A stretch of 64,000 bases of DNA, from assembly GCF_900106665.1 (NCBI RefSeq), contig NZ_FNNA01000007.1, positions 50,813 through 114,812 on the forward strand, given 5' to 3'. Both the position numbers and the translations under genes were made by a program. The notes beneath the pieces were generated by a model that did no database searches, had not been told where the DNA came from, and saw nothing but the letters and a program-made list of their open reading frames with translations. Shown here one piece after another: positions 38,690-47,303 of the stretch. Position 1 is the first letter of the stretch. Each line of letters opens with the position of its first letter. Origin of the DNA: Paracoccus sanguinis (GTDB lineage: Bacteria; Pseudomonadota; Alphaproteobacteria; Rhodobacterales; Rhodobacteraceae).

Positions 38690-40599
38690 GCGGTCGGTCC
38701 GTCGGCTTGGGGTGAGAGGGGCGGTGCAGCGGCCAGCGCGGCCCCGAGTGCGGCGCCGAGGTCGGCGGACGAGAAGGGCTTGGTCAGCGTCGGCGCCGCC
38801 AGCCCCTCGCGCGCCGGATGCCCGGCGGGCAGCGCGGTCATCAGCACCAGGGGCAGGCCGAGGCCCGCCAGCGCCGCCCCCGAGCCGTCGCCCAGCTGCA
38901 GGTCCGAGAGCACCGCCGTCAGCCCGGCGATGTCGCCCAGCGCCTGCGCCTCGGCGAGCGAGCCCGCCTCGAGCACCGCGTGGCCCATGCCGGTCAGCAT
39001 CTCGCGGAAGCCGGTGCGCAGGTCTGGGTCGTCCTCGACCAGCAGCACCAGTTGCGGGGCGATGCGACGCAGGGGCAGGCGCAGGCGGACGAGCCCGCCG
39101 GTGGCGCTGTTGGCCAGGTGCAGCGTCCCGCCGGCGCGCTTGGCGTGGTCATAGACCATCGAGAGCCCGAGCCCCGACCCCGCGCGCCCGCCGCCCTTGG
39201 TGGTGAAGAACGGCTCGGCCCCGCGGGCCAGCGCCTCAGGCGAGAACCCCGGGCCGGTGTCGGCCACGGTCAGGTCGAGCCAGCCCGCCACCTCGCGCGC
39301 GGCCAGCGTGATCCGGCCGCCGCCGGCCGGGGCCATCGCATCGCGGGCGTTCAGGATCAGGTTCAACAGCGAATCCTGCACCGCGTCGGGGTCGAGCAGC
39401 AGTTCGCCCCCCGCCACCGCCACGTCGAGGTCGAGCGTCACCCCCTCGCCCAGCGAGGGGCGCGCCAGCCGCGCCAGCTCCGCCATCAGCGCCGGCAGGT
39501 CCACCGGGCGCGGCGAGGGCGCGGCGCCCGTCACCATCCCCGCGATGCGCTGAAGAAGCGCGGCGCCGCGGTGCGCGGCGGCGAGGGTGGCGGCCACGTC
39601 CTCGGCCGCGTCGCGCGGCAGCGGCGCCTTGGCGAGGCGGCCCTGCAGCCCGAGGATGATGGTCAGCAGGTTGCCGAAATCATGCGCCAGCCCCGAGGTC
39701 ATCTGCGCGGCAAGGCTGCGCCGCCCGGCGTGGGCCAGCGCCTCGCGCGCCTGCACCTCGGCGGTGACGTCGGTCGAGAGGACATAGGCCCCGCGCCCGT
39801 CGCGGTCGGGCGTCAGCGCGATGCGGATGCGCCGCCCGGTCGGGTCGTGGGTCGTCTCGAACACCTGCGGCTGGCCGGCGAGCGCGGCATCGACGTGCGG
39901 GCGGATGCGCTCGAACGTCTCGCCCAGCACCTCGGACCCGGTGCGCCCGACGATGCGCGCCGGCGCGCCCGGAAACACCGCGCCGAGCTGGTTGTTCGAG
40001 AAGGTGTAGCGGTGCGCCCGGTCGATGTGGGCGATGTGGGCCGGGACCATCTCGACCACCTGCCGGGTGTGCGATTCGGTCTCGGTCAGCACGCGCTTGG
40101 CCTCTTCGAGGGCCGAGATGGTCGCGGCGAGCTGGCGGTTTGTGGCCGAGAGATGCTCGGCATGGTCGAGCACCTGGGTCGAGAGTTCTTCCGAGCGGGC
40201 GCGCAGCAGCGCCTCCTGCGACTTGATCTCGGTGATGTCGGTGTAGACCGCGACCCAGCCGCCCTGGCTCAGCGGCGCGCCCTCGACGGCGATGATCCGG
40301 CCGTTGGGGCGGGCGCGCTCGATGTAATGCGGCTGGAAGGTGCGCGCCTGCTCGACCCGCAGGCGCACGGCGGCCTGCGCGTCGGGCTGGGGGCCGTATT
40401 CGCCGCGCTCGACGAGATAGGCGATGGTCGCCTCGAAGCTGGTGCCGGGGGCGGTCAGCGCGTCGGGCAGGTCGAACATCTGCTGATAGGCGCGGTTCGA
40501 CACCGCCAGCCGCAGGTCGGCGTCGAAGATCGAGATCGCCTGCTGGATCAGGTTCAGCCCCGATTGGGTCAGTTCGGCGCGGCTGTCGTGCGAGACCAT
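38686..40599 (-). CDS. hybrid sensor histidine kinase (PAS-PAS-HisKA-HATPase-REC)
   Basis: A 637-residue cytoplasmic hybrid kinase; no membrane segments are seen. A PAS-7-type sensor (~15-125; AISIFDADLRLAVSNRAYQQMFDLP) is followed by a coiled linker (~125-175) and a second PAS domain (~180-285; YTFSNNQLGAVFP). The HisKA H-box is GLAHDFGNLL (~305), the HATPase has LNLILNARDAM, DTGPGF and GSGLGLSMVYDHAKRAGG, and a C-terminal receiver has LVEDD, the Asp in LSDLQLGDGSG and the Lys in LTKPFS. The soluble design implies an intracellular cue such as a metabolite. It is divergent from the CoA ligase operon. Confidence 0.93.
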   Translation of the reverse strand: MVSHDSRAELTQSGLNLIQQAISIFDADLRLAVSNRAYQQMFDLPDALTAPGTSFEATIAYLVERGEYGPQPDAQAAVRLRVEQARTFQPHYIERARPNGRIIAVEGAPLSQGGWVAVYTDITEIKSQEALLRARSEELSTQVLDHAEHLSATNRQLAATISALEEAKRVLTETESHTRQVVEMVPAHIAHIDRAHRYTFSNNQLGAVFPGAPARIVGRTGSEVLGETFERIRPHVDAALAGQPQVFETTHDPTGRRIRIALTPDRDGRGAYVLSTDVTAEVQAREALAHAGRRSLAAQMTSGLAHDFGNLLTIILGLQGRLAKAPLPRDAAEDVAATLAAAHRGAALLQRIAGMVTGAAPSPRPVDLPALMAELARLARPSLGEGVTLDLDVAVAGGELLLDPDAVQDSLLNLILNARDAMAPAGGGRITLAAREVAGWLDLTVADTGPGFSPEALARGAEPFFTTKGGGRAGSGLGLSMVYDHAKRAGGTLHLANSATGGLVRLRLPLRRIAPQLVLLVEDDPDLRTGFREMLTGMGHAVLEAGSLAEAQALGDIAGLTAVLSDLQLGDGSGAALAGLGLPLVLMTALPAGHPAREGLAAPTLTKPFSSADLGAALGAALAAAPPLSPQADGPTA

Positions 40600-40755
40600 G
40601 CCAGACTGGCTAGCATCCCCCGTGGCCGCGCGGAAGCGTGAAACAATTCGTTGGATTCAGGCAAAACTCGGGCAAGGATCGCCCGGCAGGTTTGCAGCCG
40701 GCACAGGGTTGAGGAGAGCCCGGTGCCGCGGCCCAAAGCCGCCAGAGGGGGACAG

Positions 40756-42759
40756 ATGAACGCCATGACACGGCCCGCTTCCGGGCCCGATTCGACGCCG
40801 GCTGCGGGTCTGCGGTCGATTCCGGCGCTGCTGGCGCGGAATGCGGCCCAGATGGGCGGCCGTCCGGCTTACCGCGAGAAAGAATTCGGGATCTGGCAGA
40901 GCTGGACCTGGGCCGAGGCGCAGGCCGAGATCCGGGCGCTGGCGCTGGGGTTCCTGGCGCTGGGGCTCGAGCGGGGCGATCACGTGGCGATCATCGGCCG
41001 CAACCGGCCGGCGCATTACTGGGCGATGGTGGCGGCGCAGATGTGCGGCGCGATCCCGGTGCCGCTCTATCAGGACGCGGTCGCGTCCGAGATGGCCTAT
41101 GTGCTGGGCCACTCGCGCTCGCGCTTCGTCGTCTGCGGCGACCAGGAGCAGGTGGACAAGGTCATCGAGGCCGAAGAGACCGACCACACGGTCGACCAGA
41201 TCCTCTACACCGACAAGCGCGGGATGCGGAAATACGACCATTCCCGCATGAACTGGCTGTCGGACGTACAGGCCGAGGGCCGCGCCGCCGAGCAGCGCCT
41301 GTCGGGCGAGCTCGAGGCGCGGATGGCCGAGCTGGATTACGACAGCACCTGCGTGATGCTGTACACCTCGGGCACCACCGGCAAGCCCAAGGGCGTGGTG
41401 TTGTCGAACCGCAACGTGATCGAGACCGCCCGCGCCTCGTCCGAATTCGACAAGCTCAAGCCCACCGACGAGGTGCTGGCCTATCTGCCGATGGCCTGGG
41501 TCGGCGACTTCATCTTCTCGGTCGGGCAGGCCTACTGGACGGGGTTCTGCGTGAACTGCCCCGAGGGCGCGCACACGATGATGACCGACCTGCGCGAGAT
41601 CGGGCCCACCTATTTCTTCGCCCCGCCGCGGGTGTTCGAGGGCCAGCTCACCAACGTCATGATCCGCATGGAGGGCGCCGGGCGGTTCAAGAAGTGGCTC
41701 TTTGACCACTACATGACGCTCGCCCGCCGGGTCGGCACCGCGCTGACCGACGGCCGCCCGGTCGGCGCCATCGACCGGCTGCGCTACGGGCTGGGGAACC
41801 TGCTGGTGTTCGGGCCGCTCAAGAACACGCTCGGCTATTCGCGCATCCGCGTGGGCTATACCGCGGGCGAGGCGATCGGGCCCGAGATCTTCGACTTCTA
41901 CCGCTCGCTCGGGATCAACCTGAAGCAGCTCTACGGCCAGACCGAGGCGACGGTGTTCATCACCCAGCAGCCCGACGGGCAGGTGCGGGCCGACACGGTG
42001 GGCGTGCCCTCGCCCGGCGTCGAGGTCAGGATCGGCGAGAACGGCGAGGTGTTCTATCGCTCGCCCGGCACCTTCGTCGAATATTTCAACAACCCGGAAA
42101 GCACCGCCTCGACCAAGGATGCCGAGGGTTGGGTGGCGACCGGCGACGCGGGCTTCTTCGAGCCCGGCAGCGGGCACCTGAGGATCATCGACCGGGCCAA
42201 GGACGTGGGCAAGATGGCCGACGGGTCGCTGTTCGCGCCCAAGTATGTCGAGAACAAGCTCAAGTTCTATCCCAACATCCTCGAGGCGGTGGTGCTGGGG
42301 AACGGCAAGGACTACTGCACCGCGTTCATCAACATCGACCTGACCGCGGTCGGCAACTGGGCCGAGCGCAACAACGTGGCCTATGCGTCGTATCAGGAAC
42401 TCGCCGGTCACCCGCAGGTCTATGCGACGATCAAGAAGCACGTCGAAGAGGTGAACGCCTCGGTGGCGCAGGACCCGATGCTGTCGGGCTGCCAGGTTCA
42501 CCGCTTCCTCGTGCTGCACAAGGAACTGGACGCCGACGACGGCGAGATGACGCGGACCCGCAAGGTCAAGCGCGGGGTGATCTCGGACAAGTACGCCGAC
42601 CTGATCGCGGCGCTCTATGACGGGCGCGACAGCGTCTATACCGAGACCGAGGTGACCTATGAGGACGGCCGCAAGGGCAAGCTGAGGGCCACGGTGCGGA
42701 TCGAGGATGCGCGGGTGTTCCCGACCGCCCACGCCCAGCAGAAGGTTGCCGCCGAATGA
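40756..42759 (+). CDS. AMP-dependent acyl-CoA synthetase (long-chain fatty-acid-CoA ligase type)
   Basis: A 667-residue member of the ANL superfamily: adenylation of a carboxylic acid, then thioester formation with CoA. Motifs: YREKEFGIWQSWTWAE, the P-loop MLYTSGTTGKPKGVVLSNRN (A3), LAYLPMAWVGD, LKQLYGQTEATVF (A5), GWVATGDAGFFEPG..LRIIDRAKDVGK (A7/A8) and a C-terminal Lys region (TRTRKVKRGV). The start at 40756 has a GGGGGA tract just upstream; a longer in-frame form has no better site. It heads an operon with a complete LIV-type ABC importer, overlapping livG by 4 bp (ATGA). The coupling suggests activation of the imported acid. Confidence 0.92.
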   Translation: MNAMTRPASGPDSTPAAGLRSIPALLARNAAQMGGRPAYREKEFGIWQSWTWAEAQAEIRALALGFLALGLERGDHVAIIGRNRPAHYWAMVAAQMCGAIPVPLYQDAVASEMAYVLGHSRSRFVVCGDQEQVDKVIEAEETDHTVDQILYTDKRGMRKYDHSRMNWLSDVQAEGRAAEQRLSGELEARMAELDYDSTCVMLYTSGTTGKPKGVVLSNRNVIETARASSEFDKLKPTDEVLAYLPMAWVGDFIFSVGQAYWTGFCVNCPEGAHTMMTDLREIGPTYFFAPPRVFEGQLTNVMIRMEGAGRFKKWLFDHYMTLARRVGTALTDGRPVGAIDRLRYGLGNLLVFGPLKNTLGYSRIRVGYTAGEAIGPEIFDFYRSLGINLKQLYGQTEATVFITQQPDGQVRADTVGVPSPGVEVRIGENGEVFYRSPGTFVEYFNNPESTASTKDAEGWVATGDAGFFEPGSGHLRIIDRAKDVGKMADGSLFAPKYVENKLKFYPNILEAVVLGNGKDYCTAFINIDLTAVGNWAERNNVAYASYQELAGHPQVYATIKKHVEEVNASVAQDPMLSGCQVHRFLVLHKELDADDGEMTRTRKVKRGVISDKYADLIAALYDGRDSVYTETEVTYEDGRKGKLRATVRIEDARVFPTAHAQQKVAAE

Positions 42760-43631
42760 GCCCCGTTGCCGACACCATCCTGCATTCCATGAACGTCATG
42801 CAGCCCCCCGCCGGCGCCGCGACCGACGAGGGCTACGTCACCCCGGACGGCCGCAAGATCGGCCCGGTGCTGATGGACATGCGCCACATCACCCTGCGCT
42901 TCGGCGGGGTGGTGGCGATCAAGGACATCAGCTTCGACATCCGCGAGGGCGAGATCCGCGCCATCATCGGCCCGAACGGGGCCGGCAAGTCTTCGATGAT
43001 GAACGTCATGTCGGGCTTCTACGTCCCGCAGGAGGGCGAGGTCTGGTTCCGCGGCGCCAAGCGCCCGCCGATGCGGCCCTATCAGGTCGCCCGGCAGGGG
43101 CTGGCGCGGACCTTCCAGAACATCGCGCTGTTCGACGGGATGTCGGTGCTGGACAACATCATGACCGGCCGACTCACGATGATGGACGCGAGCCTGCTGT
43201 CGCAGGCCGTCTGGTGGGGCAAGGCCGAGCGCGAGGAGACCTGGCACCGCGAGAAGGTCGAGAAGATCATCGACTTCCTCGAGATCCAGAACATCCGCAA
43301 GACGCCGGTGGGGCGGCTGCCCTACGGCCTCAAGAAGCGGGTCGAGCTGGCCCGCGCGCTCGCGGCCGAGCCGAAGCTTCTGATGCTCGACGAGCCGATG
43401 GCCGGCATGAACGTCGAGGAGAAGGAGGACATGAGCCGCTTCATCCTCGACGTGAACGACGAGTTCGGCACCACCATCGCGCTGATCGAGCACGACATGG
43501 GCGTCGTCATGGACCTGAGCGACCGGGTGGTGGTGATGGATTACGGCAAGAAGATCGGCGACGGCACGCCCGACGAGGTGCGCAACAACCAGGACGTGAT
43601 CGACGCCTATCTGGGGGTCTCCCATGACTGA
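42756..43631 (+). CDS. livG: LIV-type ABC transporter ATP-binding protein (LivG-like)
   Basis: A 291-residue ATPase. A ~38-residue leader is followed by the NBD: Walker A GPNGAGKSS, Q-loop FQNIALF, the LivG-type signature LPYGLKKRVELARAL in place of LSGGQ, Walker B LLMLDEPMAGMN and the H-loop ALIEHDM. Overlaps the CoA ligase gene by 4 bp. It pairs with the second ATPase at 47304-48161. Confidence 0.95.
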   Translation: MSPVADTILHSMNVMQPPAGAATDEGYVTPDGRKIGPVLMDMRHITLRFGGVVAIKDISFDIREGEIRAIIGPNGAGKSSMMNVMSGFYVPQEGEVWFRGAKRPPMRPYQVARQGLARTFQNIALFDGMSVLDNIMTGRLTMMDASLLSQAVWWGKAEREETWHREKVEKIIDFLEIQNIRKTPVGRLPYGLKKRVELARALAAEPKLLMLDEPMAGMNVEEKEDMSRFILDVNDEFGTTIALIEHDMGVVMDLSDRVVVMDYGKKIGDGTPDEVRNNQDVIDAYLGVSHD

Positions 43632-43685
43632 CGCGTGCCCGACGCCGGTTCCCGGCTTGATCAACCTGACCTTGGAGGCCCGCTG

Positions 43686-44669
43686 ATGGACCAGCTTCTC
43701 TACGCATCCGAGGTGGTCGTGAACGGCCTCATGGCCGGGGTCATGTATGCGCTCGTCGCGCTCGGCTTCGTGCTGATCTACAAAGCCTCGGGCGTGTTCA
43801 ACTACGCGCAGGGGGTGCTCGCGCTCTTCGCGGCGATGACGCTGGTGGGGATCCAGAACGGCCAGGTGCCGTTCGCCCACCTGATCAACGCCATGACCGG
43901 CGCGCATCTCGAAGGCTTCGGCTGGACCGTGCCCTCGCTGCTGGCGATCCTCCTGACGGCGCTGGTCATGGTGGGGCTCGCGATCCTGATCGAAAGCCTC
44001 GTGCTCAAGCACCTCGTGGGGCAAGAGCCGATCATCCTCTTCATGGCCACCATCGGGCTTGCCTATTTCCTCGAGGGGCTGGGCGACATCATGTGGGGCG
44101 CCAACGTCAAGACGCTGGACGTGGGGCTGCCGCAGGGCCTGTCCGAGACGATGGAGAGCTGGACCGAGAGCCTGACCGGCTACGGGTTCTTCATCGACCG
44201 GCTGGACATCTGGGCGGCGATCATCGCGGCGCTTCTGGTCGCGGCGCTGGTGGCGTTCTCGCAATACACCAAGCAGGGCCGCGCCATGCGGGCGGTCGCC
44301 GACGACCACCAGGCGGCGCTGTCGGTGGGCATCTCGCTGCGCTTCATCTGGGTCATGGTGTGGTCGATCGCGGGCTTCGTGGCGCTGGTCGCGGGGATCA
44401 TGTGGGGCACCAAGTCGGGGGTACAGTTCAGCCTGTCGCTGATCGCGCTCAAGGCGCTGCCGGTTCTGATGCTGGGCGGCTTCACCTCGATCCCCGGCGC
44501 CATCGTCGGCGGGCTGATCATCGGGGTGGGCGAGAAGCTCTTCGAATACTTCGTGGGCCCGCTGGTCGGCGGCGCCACCGAGGCCTGGTTCGCCTATGTC
44601 CTCGCGCTTCTCTTCCTCGTCTTCCGGCCGCAGGGCCTGTTCGGCGAGAAGATCATCGAGCGGGTGTGA
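43686..44669 (+). CDS. livH: LIV-type ABC transporter permease (LivH-like)
   Basis: A 327-residue permease with about eight membrane segments. LLYASEVVVNGLMAGVMYALVALGFVLIYKASGVFNYAQG is the typical LivH N-terminus, and QYTKQGRAMRAVADDHQAALSVGI is the cytoplasmic coupling loop. GGAGG sits 7 nt before the ATG at 43686; a longer in-frame start at 43635 has no ribosome site. The gap to livM (121 bp) holds copy d of the interspersed element. Confidence 0.95.
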   Translation: MDQLLYASEVVVNGLMAGVMYALVALGFVLIYKASGVFNYAQGVLALFAAMTLVGIQNGQVPFAHLINAMTGAHLEGFGWTVPSLLAILLTALVMVGLAILIESLVLKHLVGQEPIILFMATIGLAYFLEGLGDIMWGANVKTLDVGLPQGLSETMESWTESLTGYGFFIDRLDIWAAIIAALLVAALVAFSQYTKQGRAMRAVADDHQAALSVGISLRFIWVMVWSIAGFVALVAGIMWGTKSGVQFSLSLIALKALPVLMLGGFTSIPGAIVGGLIIGVGEKLFEYFVGPLVGGATEAWFAYVLALLFLVFRPQGLFGEKIIERV

Positions 44670-44710
44670 GGATGACGCACCCCCTCGCCTGCGGCGCAGG
44701 CCTGCCCTGC

Positions 44711-44764
44711 TCGTTCTCTCTTGTTGAAATATCCTCCGGGGGTCCGGGGGTGGAAAACCCCCGG
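44711..44764 (+). repeat. interspersed intergenic element, copy d, with hairpin
   Basis: T-rich lead TCGTTCTCTCTTGTTG, AAATATCC core, two direct copies of CCGGGGGT (44736-44743 and 44744-44751), a GGAAA loop and ACCCCCGG (44757-44764). Either direct copy can pair with the last arm, giving two alternative 8-bp hairpins. It separates livH from livM inside an operon. Confidence 0.6.
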
Positions 44765-44790
44765 TTCGACCGCGCAGAAAGGACCGCCTG

Positions 44791-45867
44791 ATGCTTTACC
44801 GTGAGGCCGGCGACTTCAAGACCAGCTACCGCGACGACAGCCAGACCTTTCCGCTCAAGCTCGACCGCTGGGGCTACTGGATCGTCCTCGCCATCGCCTT
44901 CCTGGTGGTGCCCTTCGTCATCACCGACTACTGGGCCAACTCGGTGCTGGTGCCGTTCCTGATCTACGCCATCGCGGCGCTGGGGCTGAACATCCTCGTG
45001 GGCTACGCGGGGCAGGTCTCGCTCGGCACCGGGGGGTTCATGGCGGTGGGGGCCTATGCCACCTACAAGCTGGCGACCTCGTTCCCCGAGATCTCGATCC
45101 TGATCCACATCGTCCTGGCGGGCGGGATCACCGCGGCGGTGGGCGTGCTGTTCGGCCTGCCGAGCCTTCGGATCAAGGGGTTCTACCTCGCGGTCGCCAC
45201 GCTCGCGGCGCAGTTCTTCCTCGTCTGGCTCTTCAACAAGGTGCCGTGGTTCTACAACTACTCGGCCTCGGGGCAGATCACCGTGCCCGAGCGCACGTTC
45301 CTCGGCCATTTCATCACCGGGCCGCAGACGACCGCCTCGGCCAAGTACCTCGTCTGCCTCGTCTTCGTGGTGCTGGTGGCGTGGATTGCCCGCAACCTCA
45401 CCCGCGGCACCGCGGGGCGGAAATGGATGGCGATCCGCGACATGGATATCGCCGCCGAGATCATCGGGGTGAACCCGCTCACCGCCAAGATCAGCGCCTT
45501 CGCCGTCAGCTCGTTCTTCGTCGGCATCGCGGGCGCGCTGTTCTTCGCCGTCTACCTGGGCGCCGCCGAGGCGGGCGAGGCCTTCGGGATCAACAAGTCC
45601 TTCCTCGTCCTCTTCATGGTCATCATCGGCGGCCTCGGCTCGATCTTCGGCAGCTTCGCGGGGGCGGCGTTCCTCGTCCTGCTGCCGGTGTTCCTCAAGA
45701 ACGTCCTCGTGGGCTCGCTCGGCTGGCCCACCGACCTGGCCGCCCACATCGAGCTGATGATCGTCGGCGGGCTGATCGTGTTCTTCCTGATCGTCGAGCC
45801 GCACGGCCTCGCCCAGCTCTGGCGCCTGACCAAGGAGAAGCTGCGGCTCTGGCCGTTCCCGCACTGA
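44791..45867 (+). CDS. livM: LIV-type ABC transporter permease (LivM-like)
   Basis: A 358-residue permease. A hydrophilic N-terminus (YREAGDFKTSYRDDSQTFPLKLD) precedes about nine membrane segments with the LivM marks ALGLNILVGYAGQVSLGTGGFMAVGAYA and RIKGFYLAVATLAAQFF; WMAIRDMDIAAEIIGVN is the coupling loop. AAGGA lies 7 nt before the ATG. Confidence 0.95.
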   Translation: MLYREAGDFKTSYRDDSQTFPLKLDRWGYWIVLAIAFLVVPFVITDYWANSVLVPFLIYAIAALGLNILVGYAGQVSLGTGGFMAVGAYATYKLATSFPEISILIHIVLAGGITAAVGVLFGLPSLRIKGFYLAVATLAAQFFLVWLFNKVPWFYNYSASGQITVPERTFLGHFITGPQTTASAKYLVCLVFVVLVAWIARNLTRGTAGRKWMAIRDMDIAAEIIGVNPLTAKISAFAVSSFFVGIAGALFFAVYLGAAEAGEAFGINKSFLVLFMVIIGGLGSIFGSFAGAAFLVLLPVFLKNVLVGSLGWPTDLAAHIELMIVGGLIVFFLIVEPHGLAQLWRLTKEKLRLWPFPH

Positions 45868-45928
45868 GTTCTACCACCAAGACCGGGGGCCAACCCGGCA
45901 CCCCAAATCACCCCCTGGGAGGAAACTG

Positions 45929-47218
45929 ATGAAACTTCGCTTCGCTTCGCTGGTCGCCGCGGCGGTCATGGCCACCGCCGCCCCGGCGCTCGCCGACCTC
46001 GTGGTGCCGAACCTGAGCTACCGCACCGGCCCCTATGCCGCGAACGGCACCCAGTACGCCGACGGCTTCAACGACTACTTCACCCTGCTGAACGAGCGCG
46101 ACGGCGGGATCGGCGGCCAGAAGATCGTCGTCCCCGAGTGCGAGACCGCCTACAACACCGAGAAGGGCGTCGAGTGCTACGAGTCGACCAAGGGCCAGGG
46201 CGCGCTGGTCTATAACCCGCTCTCGACCGGCATCACCTATCAGCTGATCCCCAAGGCGACCGCCGACAAGATCCCGCTCTACACCCCCGGCTACGGCCGC
46301 ACCTCGGCCCAGAACGGCAAGGTGTTCGAGTGGGTGTTCAACGCCCCCGCGAACTACTGGGACGGCGCCTCGATCATCGTCAAGCACCTGCTCGACGTGC
46401 ACGGCGGCAGCCTCGAGGGCAAGAAGATCGCGCTGCTCTACCACAACTCGGCCTATGGCAAAGAGCCGATCCGCACGCTGCAGGAGCTGGCCAAGAAGCA
46501 CAAGTTCGAGCTGATCGAGGTGCCGGTCGATCCCGCCGCCGGGCAGGAACAGAAGTCCCAGTGGCTGCAGATCCGCCGCGACAAGCCCGACAACGTCATC
46601 ATCTACGGCTGGGGCGTGATGAACCAGGCCGCCATCCAGGAGGCCGCGAACGTCCGCTATCCGATGGACCAGATCGTCGGCATCTGGTGGTCGGGCTCCG
46701 AGGTTGACGTGACCCCGGCGGGCGCCGGCGCCAACGGCTACAAGGCGCTGACCTTCCACGGCGCGGGCAAGGACTATCCGATCTACGCCGACCTGCAGAA
46801 ATACGTCATGGACCCCGGCAAGGCCTCGCAGGGCGGCGCCAACGCGGGCACCGTGCTCTATTCGCGCGGGATGTATGCGGCCGTCGTGATCGCCGAGGCG
46901 ATCAAGAAGGCGCAGGAGCTGGCCGGCACCCCCACCATCACCCCCGCGCAGCTGCGCGACGGGTTCGAGGCGCTGGACATCTCGCCCGCCCGCATGGCCG
47001 AGCTGGGGCTGCCGGACTTCGGCCCGGAGGTGAAGATGTCGTGCGAGAACCACGGCGGCTCGGGCATGGCCCGGGTGCAGCAGTGGGACGCCGCGGCCGG
47101 CAAGTGGAACCTCATCACCGAGTTCACCGAGCCGGACAACGAGGTGATCGAGCCGCTGATCACCGCCGACTCCGAGGCGTTCGCCAAGGAAAACAACATC
47201 ACGATGCGCTGCAACTGA
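45929..47218 (+). CDS. LIV-type ABC transporter substrate-binding protein
   Basis: A 429-residue periplasmic protein of the leucine/amide-binding (Peripla_BP_6) type. A signal peptide (residues ~1-22, APALADL) is followed by LSYRTGPYAANGTQYADGFNDYFTLLNERDGGIGG, IALLYHNSAYGKEPIRTLQEL and VIIYGWGVMNQAAIQEA. Members of this subgroup bind varied acids, amides and aromatic compounds, so the leucine-type name does not fix the ligand. Four cysteines are present, two early (CETAYN, CYEST) and two late (SCENH, MRCN), compatible with disulfides. GGAGG precedes the ATG by 7 nt. Confidence 0.95.
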   Translation: MKLRFASLVAAAVMATAAPALADLVVPNLSYRTGPYAANGTQYADGFNDYFTLLNERDGGIGGQKIVVPECETAYNTEKGVECYESTKGQGALVYNPLSTGITYQLIPKATADKIPLYTPGYGRTSAQNGKVFEWVFNAPANYWDGASIIVKHLLDVHGGSLEGKKIALLYHNSAYGKEPIRTLQELAKKHKFELIEVPVDPAAGQEQKSQWLQIRRDKPDNVIIYGWGVMNQAAIQEAANVRYPMDQIVGIWWSGSEVDVTPAGAGANGYKALTFHGAGKDYPIYADLQKYVMDPGKASQGGANAGTVLYSRGMYAAVVIAEAIKKAQELAGTPTITPAQLRDGFEALDISPARMAELGLPDFGPEVKMSCENHGGSGMARVQQWDAAAGKWNLITEFTEPDNEVIEPLITADSEAFAKENNITMRCN

Positions 47219-47236
47219 CGCGCGCGTGACGACGAT

Positions 47237-47262
47237 CCCGGCGGCGGGCCACCGCCGCCGGG
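47237..47262 (+). other. intercistronic hairpin between the binding-protein and livF genes
   Basis: A perfect 11-bp stem CCCGGCGGCGG / CCGCCGCCGGG with a GCCA loop, 18 bp after the binding-protein stop codon and without a T-tract. It probably protects the upstream mRNA or partly attenuates read-through into livF. The same arrangement follows the TAXI binding protein at 35712-35740. Confidence 0.6.
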
Positions 47263-47303
47263 GCACCGACCCCCCTTCCCGCGCCCTCGAAGGAGCGATG
47301 ACG

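Noticed and set aside
36263..39154. A 963-codon open frame on the plus strand
   Set aside because: Out of frame with the TRAP permease gene and then antisense to the two-component genes.
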